A stretch of DNA of 64,000 nucleotides, taken from Nageia nagi. Lineage: Eukaryota; Pinophyta. The stretch's first letter is position 1. Each line of letters opens with the position of its first letter. Below the pieces are notes generated by a model, which made no database searches, had not been told where the DNA came from, and was given only the letters and a program-made list of their open reading frames with translations. The position numbers and the translations under genes are program-made. The stretch covers positions 179,118,001 to 179,182,000 of the forward strand of contig JBITNC010000001.1 of NCBI GenBank assembly GCA_050084985.1, in the 5' to 3' direction. Below are positions 57,091-64,000 of this stretch, piece after piece.

Positions 57091-57860
57091 ATTTTATCAC
57101 TCATAGTCTAGTTGTTAATGAAAATGTAAAACTTGTCCAATGAAAACCTAGAAAAATGCATCCTATGGTATCTCTTGTAATTAAAAAAGGAAATAAAAAA
57201 ATACCTTGTTTTTGGTTTTATTGTATCTATTGGTTATTTTCCATGTATTTCTAACATTGTTTCTTTAGTTAAGTCTAATGGTGATATAAGATGTTATACA
57301 AATTTTAGGATATTAACAAGGCATGTCCTAAAGATGTATTTCCTTTACCTAACATTAATATGATTTTAGATTCAATAGTAAGCCATGAAATTTTGTCTTT
57401 CATACTATAATAAAAAAATGATAAATAAGGAGAATCAACATAAGAAAACTTTTGTTACTCCTTGGGGCATATTTTGTTGGATGATCATGCCTTTTGGTTT
57501 TAAGAATGTAGGTGTAACTTAGCAAAGAACAAAGGTGAGTAAGATCCATGATTGTGTTGAAGTGTATGTTAATGATATACTAGCAAATTCCACATCCAAA
57601 TATGATCAAATTTCATATTGGGAAGGATATTCTAAATAATAAGAGACTATAATTTGAAATTGAAACCTCAAAAGTGTGAATTTATAGTATCATCAAGTAA
57701 ACTGATTGGGTTCATTATTTTAAAAAGAGGTATTGGGATATATACTAATAATATTTCATCCATTATTAACTTGTTTCCTCCTAATAATTTTAAATATTTG
57801 AGAATCCTTCAAGGAAAGTTTCAATTCATTAGAAAACTTATTACTTAGTTAGCAGATATG
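57090..57860 (+). pseudogene. E7: reverse transcriptase
   Basis: RT blocks are readable in changing frames: the KMHPMVSLVIKK start, FPLPNINMILDSIVSHEI, TPWGIFCWMIMPFGFKNVGV and VEVYVNDILANSTSKYDQIS. The catalytic YVDD is YVND, a GAT-to-AAT change that would kill activity. Frame 57654-57848 gives KLKPQKCEFIVSSSKLIGFI and the thumb. Confidence 0.87.
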
Positions 57861-57869
57861 TCTTCTCCA

Positions 57870-58400
57870 TTTTCTCATTTGCTAAAAAAGGTGAGAAATT
57901 CATTTGGGATGAAAAGTGTAAAAAGGATTTGGATAACATAAGAGGTACCTTAATAATTCTCTAGTTTTATCCCTTATGATTTAGATAAGATTTTTTTACT
58001 TTATGTGTTAGCAACTTTAAGTGAATTAGGGGAAATGCTAGCTCATAAAGATGATAACAATGAAGAAAGAGCAATTTATTATATCAATAAGATTCTACTT
58101 GATTATGAGATAATTTATACTCAAATAGAAAAGATGTGTTTTTAAATTATCTTCTCAACTAAAAAATTAAGATATTACATGCTTAATAATACAACATATT
58201 TCATAGCTCAGGTTGATCCTATCAGATATTTTATGTCTAAACCCTACCTGTTCGAAAGAGCTATAAAATGGGTAATGTTGCTTCAAGAGTTTGAATTAAT
58301 CTCTTTCACTCAAAAATTGATTAAGGGAAAATTTAGAATATATTTCATTACAAAGCACTCAAGGAATGTAATATCAAAGAGTTAGGATTAGTTCCTATAT
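57870..58400 (+). pseudogene. E7: RNase H
   Basis: The region from FSHLLKKVRNSF to KTRKRAIYY-like and YINKILLDYE blocks leads into frame 58179-58385: MLNNTTYFIAQVDPIRYFMS, then RAIKWVMLLQEFELI. Gene order and text match E3 7680-8060. Confidence 0.8.
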
Positions 58401-58479
58401 GAAGTGGATTGACAAAGTGGTCATGTTCCTAACATCATCACTACACTCTAACACTGTTGCTCCATTACAAAAATGAAGT

Positions 58480-58930
58480 ATCTTCAAGTTTTTATTGGTT
58501 TCATATAACATGATGAATGGAACTTATTATTTTATGATTCTAAGTGCATTCATGGGTTTGAGGTAAGAATTATCTTAATCAATACTCACAGTGATGTTAT
58601 CCCTATATCTTATTATTTAAATTTTGGTTACACTGACAATATAGTAGAATACGAAGCTCTTATTTTAGATATAAAGGATGTAATACTTCTAAAGGTAAAA
58701 AATACATATATTTGATGATTATCAACTAATTATGAAGCATTTTTCAAACATATACATTAGAAACAATGCTAAGTTACAACCATACAAAGAAATGGTGATA
58801 ATTATTCTCATATACTTTGATGAGTATGAAATTGATAGCATTCCAAGAGATAAAAATAGGTATGTTGATGAAATGATTAGTTCCACTTCCCTAGATCATA
58901 TTAACATAAAATATTAGGAAAATATTCTTA
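58480..58930 (+). pseudogene. E7: archaeal-type second RNase H
   Basis: Near 58500-58720: LLFYDSKCIHGFEVRIILIN, YTDNIVEYEALILDIKDVIL and a FDDYQLIMKHFSN-like block. Frame 58732-58917 ends it with LQPYKEMVIIILIYFDEYEI and IPRDKN. It agrees closely with E3 8280-8670. Confidence 0.82.
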
Positions 58931-59089
58931 AAATAAAAAACATAGGTAAGCCATCTCATGAGAATGTTGTTTAAGATCAATATTATGTAGCTATGATTAT
59001 CAACTTATGTGAATGGTATCAAAATATTTTTTATTATCTTAAATATGGATTTGTTACTTTTGCCTTTAATCATAATTATAGAATTAGAA

Positions 59090-60300
59090 TCAAAACATAA
59101 GTTACAAAATATGTCATCATTGGTGATTTGTTATATATAATACCTCTTTTGATGGTGCTCTCCTTAGATGTTTAATGAGGCACGAAGTAGAAATGGCCCT
59201 TCATAAAACTCATGATGATGAATATGATGGGCACTTTTATGATAAATTTATTTATCAAATACTAATTATATAAGGTTATTGTTATCCTACTATGCTTGAA
59301 GATTATGAATTACATGTTAAGAAATATGAATAATATTAAAATAATGCTAAGCTTGAACCTTATCCTTCACATGGATTGAACTCTAATGTTTCTCCTTGGT
59401 ATTTTTCTATTTTAGCACTTGATTTTATTGGTAAAATTAAACTTGTATTAAAATATGGCCATAATTTTATCACCATGGATACAAAATAATTCACAAAATG
59501 GGTAGAAGCTATCAACATGAAGTCAATAAAAGGAGGTAAGATTGTTGAATTTATTATTGAATTTATCACTTCTAGATATAGTGTGCCTTCTAAATTATTC
59601 ATGGATAATGGTACACACTTTAGAGGTAATGAAGTTAATGAATTTTATGATAAGTATAATATTGAAATCAAATTCTCTACACCTCATTATCCATAAGGTA
59701 ATGGTCAAGCCTAAGCTTCTAAAAAAGTCATAAAGATTATTCTATTTAAAACCATTGTAAAGCATGGTAAAGATTGGCATGAACAACTCCCTTATGGTTT
59801 ATGGGCCTAAAGAATAGGTATAAGGAATTTTTTAGGGGAAAACCCTTTCTCTTTAATGTATATTTATGAGTTCATACATCCATTAGAACTAGAGATACCA
59901 TCATTACATGTGTCACTAGATGGTCTCATTCCCAATGAAGATAGAAAGAACACTAGACTAGCCCAACAAGAGGTTCTAGATGAAAAAATGGTTAATGCTA
60001 TAGAATACCTTCATGTCTATCATTATATAATCCAAAATTCTTGTAGAAAAAATATAAATCATAAATATTTCAAATTTAGGGAATTAGTACTAAAGGAAAA
60101 TCTTGCTAACACAAAAGCATTAGAAAATGAAAAGAAAGGTAAGTTTAAACCTAACTAGATAGGTCCTTACATTGTAATTGCAAATTATGGAAAAGGTTTG
60201 TATAAAATATCTATAATTAAAGGTAAAAAAAAAAAACATAATTCAATTAATGTTATGCATTTGAAAAAAAATTATGTCCAATATTTTTTGTAAAAATATG
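59090..60300 (+). pseudogene. E7: integrase and C-terminal region
   Basis: The zinc-finger block (RHEVEMALHKTHDDEYDGHF) is near 59180-59240. The core has LDFIGKIKL (about 59420), MDNGTHFRGNEVNEF (about 59600) and HYP-GNGQA-A. From 59840 the C-terminal half is open in frame 59856-60158: LELEIPSLHVSLDGLIPNED, KYFKFRELVLKENL and EKKGKFKPN, followed past one stop by IGPYIVIANYGKGLYKIS and a MHLKKNY end. It is the most complete C-terminus in this family here. Confidence 0.83.
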
Positions 60301-61244
60301 TATTTCTTCGCCTATGCATACTAACGTTTCATAAAAATAAAACAATAATCTAGTGATGCTGCTATGTTCTTGGTAATACCATTGTAATATAAAGGTAAAA
60401 AATATCAAAATATTTTATTTTCCATTCATTATCATTGTAAAATGATGAAAAAGGTAATCAATTTCCTTAATTTATCTTTCTTTTTCATAAAACATTGCTT
60501 ATCATAAATGATGCTTATCAAATCATATCATTTGTTAAAATATTTTTGTATCATGTTATTACTTTTATCATTGGCTTCCTCTGTAATGGAGAGGCACTCT
60601 TATCAGCAAGTCCATGGATACATGGTGACTTGGAAAAATAATTTGGTCATTCTTATCATTTGAATCCTTTGTAAGGAAGGGTCAATCTTATCATTTGATT
60701 TCTTTGTAAGGAAGGGTAAGTCTTATCATTTAACAATTTTGTAAGAAAGGGTAAATCTTACCATTTGGTACCTTTGTAAGGAAGGGCCATCCATATCAAA
60801 AATATATGGTATTATTATGGCTTGGGAAATTATGCTAATAAATTAAATTAGAAATTTATCTTCATAACCCTTGGTGGGTAAGTCACTAGTAATAGGTTTG
60901 ACATCTTATCATACTTTTCATATCATGATGTTTAATGTCTATATTTGAGATATCTTGGACAAAAACATTTCTTATTTAAGCTCTTTTTAGGTTCCTTTGT
61001 TTAAGCTCTTTAACCATTAGCATTATGCTTGAGTTTATGAATTTCTCCTATGATGAGAGGTCCATCATGTCATAACCAAGTCAAAGAGGGGGCATAATAT
61101 AAGTGAAAAACTAGGGCATCAAAACCTGCCTTCATGATATAATTTTTTAGGGAGTACTTTCTTACTTATCTTGTTATTATTTGAATTTATGCTTTGATTA
61201 TATTTTTTCCTATAAGCATCAAATCATATTCAAAGTGGAGCATA
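60300..61244 (+). other. E7: 3' untranslated region
   Basis: This is non-coding, homologous to E3 10031-10899, and contains the 35-bp array described separately. It ends with CAAAGTGGAGCATA directly before the 3' LTR, a weakened polypurine tract (E3 has TTGGGGGATC here). Confidence 0.8.
60648..60795 (+). repeat. E7: 35-bp tandem array, 4 copies
   Basis: TTTGTAAGGAAGGG (one copy TTTGTAAGAAAGGG) occurs at 60668, 60703, 60738 and 60773, an exact 35-bp period, each preceded by TCTTATCATTT-like text. E3 has only two adjacent copies at the same site. Confidence 0.93.
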
Positions 61245-62656
61245 TGTTAACACCTAAAAATAAGTTTTAATTTAATTAAAATACCCTTTGATCCATAATC
61301 TTCAAATGCTTATAACTTGCTTGGATCCTCACTTATAGATTAAAAAAGAACACATTCACCATTATGAGACCCATAAAATTGAATATAATTTCAAATTTAA
61401 TAATGTAAAACTACAAATTAATAATCTCAATCATACACAACAAGATCAACATAATGATTTATCCTGGTTCACCCAATGTGGGCTAATCTAGAATGGAATT
61501 GGATCCTTCTCATCTCATTGTCTATGAACATTTTAATATTACATTCATATAGAGAAATACCATCAAAATAATGGAAATACCATCTCCTACAACTCTACTA
61601 TAATCTCATACAGCAAGAAGAATAACTTTAGAACTATAAAAATTTTGGAATGACCCTTGGGCTTCCTTTAAATCTTTACAATCTCAAAAATCCTATAACT
61701 TTCTAGGATAAGATTATTAATTAGGAGAGTAGCACACCTTTATATATGCTTGGAAATGTCTCAAGATGCTTATTGATGATCTTGAATTGCTCAACTTTTT
61801 AAATCATTAATGTCCCTTCAACTTCCACTGCTGACTCATCAAGATGCAAACTATAAATAGCCTAAAAATAGTAGATTTTACATTGTTAATAGTGTGGTTT
61901 TTATCACCAATAACCTCTAGATTATAGATATCTTTGGTATGAGTATTTCTCCTACAAATATCAACCTAATACGATCCATTTCAAATCACTCTTTTAGGTA
62001 TTTAAAAATTTTTATTTTTTTTATTAACTAAATGATCTTATCATTATGCAAACTCATATACCTTTATGTTGTATGATAACAAGTCATTCTAATATCACAA
62101 TAACCTAAGTAGGAGCCTTATCATTAGAACTATTACCTACAAAGGTGGAGGGGTTGTGCATAAAAAACCATGACATTATCTTGAATCCTTGATAGGTGAA
62201 AATATACTTATGTTATTCTTAATTGATGTTTCTTAACACCACATATCAGTTTTGGATTTTGTTATACTATGAGCTCTACATTCATGTGATCTTTTTCATC
62301 CATTTGTAAGAGATATTTTAAGCATTGAAGGTGAGATGATGACATCAAATGAAAGGGTGAGGTAATATAGAAAGATAACAAGGTGATGTTGGTAGGATAC
62401 TGGTGCTAGTGCTAGGTTAAGGCTAGGTTTGTGGCTCTGTTATTCAGAAAATCTCATCATTTATCCTCTTTTGATCAAATATCACTCTCATTCATCATGA
62501 TATGTAGAGTACAAGTTTGTATCTTTTGTAAATCTAATTTAATAGGTCAAGTTCAATTAGGTCATTGTCATATTTTATATCATCATTTACTATTATTTCA
62601 TGATTAAATTGAATTTGCTATAAATAACCCTAATTATTATTATTTTGGTTATAATA
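61245..62656 (+). repeat. E7: 3' LTR, split by a solo LTR
   Basis: It starts TGTTAACACC, is interrupted after AAAATACCCTT at 61288, resumes at 61994 with TTAGGTATTT, and ends GGTTATAATA. Removing the insert and one copy of its duplication restores 707 bp, matching the 5' LTR length. Confidence 0.92.
61289..61988 (-). mobile_element. Solo LTR (700 bp) inside the E7 3' LTR
   Basis: The insert starts TGATCCATAATC and ends TTTCAAATCA, obeying TG...CA. It is flanked by CCCTT (61284-61288) and CTCTT (61989-61993), a duplication with one mismatch. No internal region is present. At 61460-61480 it carries TGGTTCACCCAATGTGGGCT, similar to the E4 LTR at 15571-15591 on the plus strand, which suggests a copia LTR in minus orientation. 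The rest does not align to E4. Confidence 0.82.
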
Positions 62657-62661
62657 GAAGG

Positions 62662-64000
62662 AAAAATAAGATCACAAGTTATGCAAATTATAGAAGATAA
62701 TGTACGGGACATATCATATTCCCTATTCATTTAGGACCTAAGACAATGGAAATTATGACATATGTGATAGATAAAATATTACCTTATGATATATGTTTTG
62801 GTAGACCTTGGATACATCATATGAGTTGCATCCCCTCCACCTTGCATAAAATCTTAAAATTTAGCCACAAGGGATAAGAATATGCTATTAAGACTTAATT
62901 TGGGAATTTACATAAAATTTCATAAGACACACCATCATTCCTTATAGAAACATATAAATTCATGAATATGAGAGCAAAGATGAAAATGAATATAGTGATA
63001 ACATGCATTTGTATAAAGAAATATGTGTTTTCCAATATGCACTTAATTAGAGGGTTATCAAAAATGAAATCAAAAATTTAGCAAATCCAAAAATATGAAG
63101 AATGCCTAGCATCTATGTTCATACTAGTTCTCACACTGACATTAGCACTTACACTCATGTGAAGAGGAGATTCTATGCTATCCTAATTTCTCTAGATGTG
63201 GTAAATATTAATCTGATTCTAATGATGATGATGTAAATATAGTTTTATATAATATAGATATTTTAGAATCAAAATTAGAATTGAATAAATATAGAAAAGG
63301 GTTTCAACTTTCATAAAGGTTAACAAGAAGACTCAGGCTGTGCATTTTCATGAACCATGGATCCCATAGAAAATGGAATCCAACAAATGTAAAAGAAAAG
63401 GGCTTAGAAAGAATGATTAAGGGATTAAAGATTTACTTATAAAAATATTCAAATCTAATAAAGGAAAAAGTTGAATTCAATGCAAGAATAACAAGAAGAA
63501 TCTAGTTTCCTATACTAGTGATGAGGAATGAGATTTAGAAGTAGAAAATAAATCAATAAATATGTTGGAATTGATTAAGGATAGCCAAAAACAAGTAAAA
63601 AAAGATAGAAAATATTATGCCTACATTGGTCCCAGCATTTGCACTACCCTTAGTGCCTAGATGAAGGAAACAAATCATAATCCCTCTTATCCTCTGCTTT
63701 CCATGATAGTTTCTAGGTCTACTAATGTATTCAAAATGAATGATGCACTTTTGCACATACTAGGGGTATGATATGAATTGAAATCATATCATTCAAAGAT
63801 ACAAGGCAAGGTTGAATATCATCCTAAAGAATATTTTAGAGAGGAAATGGAGGACATAATATATTATTCCCTACTTCACTAGCCTACTTTCATTTTTTCT
63901 TATAACATTTAAAAGTGGTCCCCTTAACACAATACCACTTAGGTGCAACTTTATATACATGTATAATCATATTTTACCATTATTACATAGTTCTTATATT
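62662..64000 (+). pseudogene. E8: protease remainder and following linker
   Basis: E8 resumes after E7 with the protease C-terminal part: GPKTMEIMTYVIDKILPYD, then CFGRPWIHHMSC (about 62740-62830). From 62900 to 64000 the sequence has many stops, and I recognise no further domain. By position it should be the linker before reverse transcriptase, which would lie beyond the window. Confidence 0.72.

Larger units (their letters stand above)
53527..62656 (+). mobile_element. E7: complete, decayed Tat-lineage gypsy element inside E8
   Basis: The 5' LTR is 53527-54232 (706 bp) and the 3' LTR 61245-62656 (707 bp after removing a solo LTR). The perfect target duplication GAAGG is at 53522-53526 and 62657-62661. 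E8 protease sequence is on both sides, which confirms the insertion. Inside, in order, are gag, protease, RT, RNase H, archaeal-type RNase H, integrase and a 3' region with 35-bp repeats. It is the best reference copy for E2 and E3, though every domain carries stops. Confidence 0.95.

Noticed and set aside
1-64000. A host protein-coding gene, rRNA gene or DNA transposon
   Set aside because: Every long or domain-bearing frame belongs to a retrotransposon; no terminal inverted repeats with transposase and no spliced gene structure could be supported.

Overview
The window looks like nuclear DNA of a land plant with a large, repeat-rich genome, probably a seed plant. It is strongly AT-rich, has no bacterial or organellar gene organisation, and nearly all of it is nested LTR retrotransposons of plant type. 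These include Ty1/copia elements, Ty3/gypsy chromoviruses and Ty3/gypsy Tat-lineage elements (recognised by a second, archaeal-type RNase H after the normal one). I found no host gene, rRNA or tRNA gene. The species cannot be named from this sequence.

Layout. For reference I call the elements E1 to E10. E1 (1-2622, +) is the 3' end of a large copia-like element with a 2.4 kb LTR packed with tandem repeats. It sits in the integrase of E2 (2623-about 6110, -), a decayed Tat element. At 6192-about 6716 is an orphan LTR plus primer-binding site. E3 (about 6717-11559, +) is the 3' part of a Tat element of the same family as E2 and E7. 11560-13482 holds nothing recognisable. E6 (14266-33821, -) is a complete but decayed Tat element that was later split by two insertions. 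One is E4 (15472-20489, -), an intact copia element with one 1299-residue gag-pol frame. The other is E5 (21320-27316, -), a decayed chromovirus. E10 (34372-about 45850, +) is a decayed Tat element with no visible integrase and a 71-bp tandem array before its 3' LTR. E9 (46676-51571, +) is a non-autonomous element carrying only gag, with 1.65 kb LTRs. E8 (about 51586-53526, continuing at 62662-64000, +) is a gypsy element split by E7 (53527-62656, +), a complete Tat element whose 3' LTR itself contains a solo LTR (61289-61988).

Support. Target-site duplications can be read for E4 (AATGT), E5 (GCAAC), E7 (GAAGG), E9 (ATACA), E6 (AGAAT/AGAGT) and the solo LTR (CCCTT/CTCTT), so the nesting order is mostly direct observation. 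By eye, LTR pairs differ at 6 of 478 positions in E4, about 26 of 402 in E5, and much more in E6. That agrees with E6 being the oldest of the three.

Function. Only E4 has an apparently complete protein machinery. All other pol genes carry stops and frameshifts. Many lie where a C-to-T change would create a stop, and LTR-pair differences in E4 and E9 are all transitions, which fits decay of methylated cytosines. The most unusual feature is a repeat module of CCGGAG and TGACGTCA-like motifs shared between the copia-like E1 LTR and the gag-only gypsy E9 LTRs.
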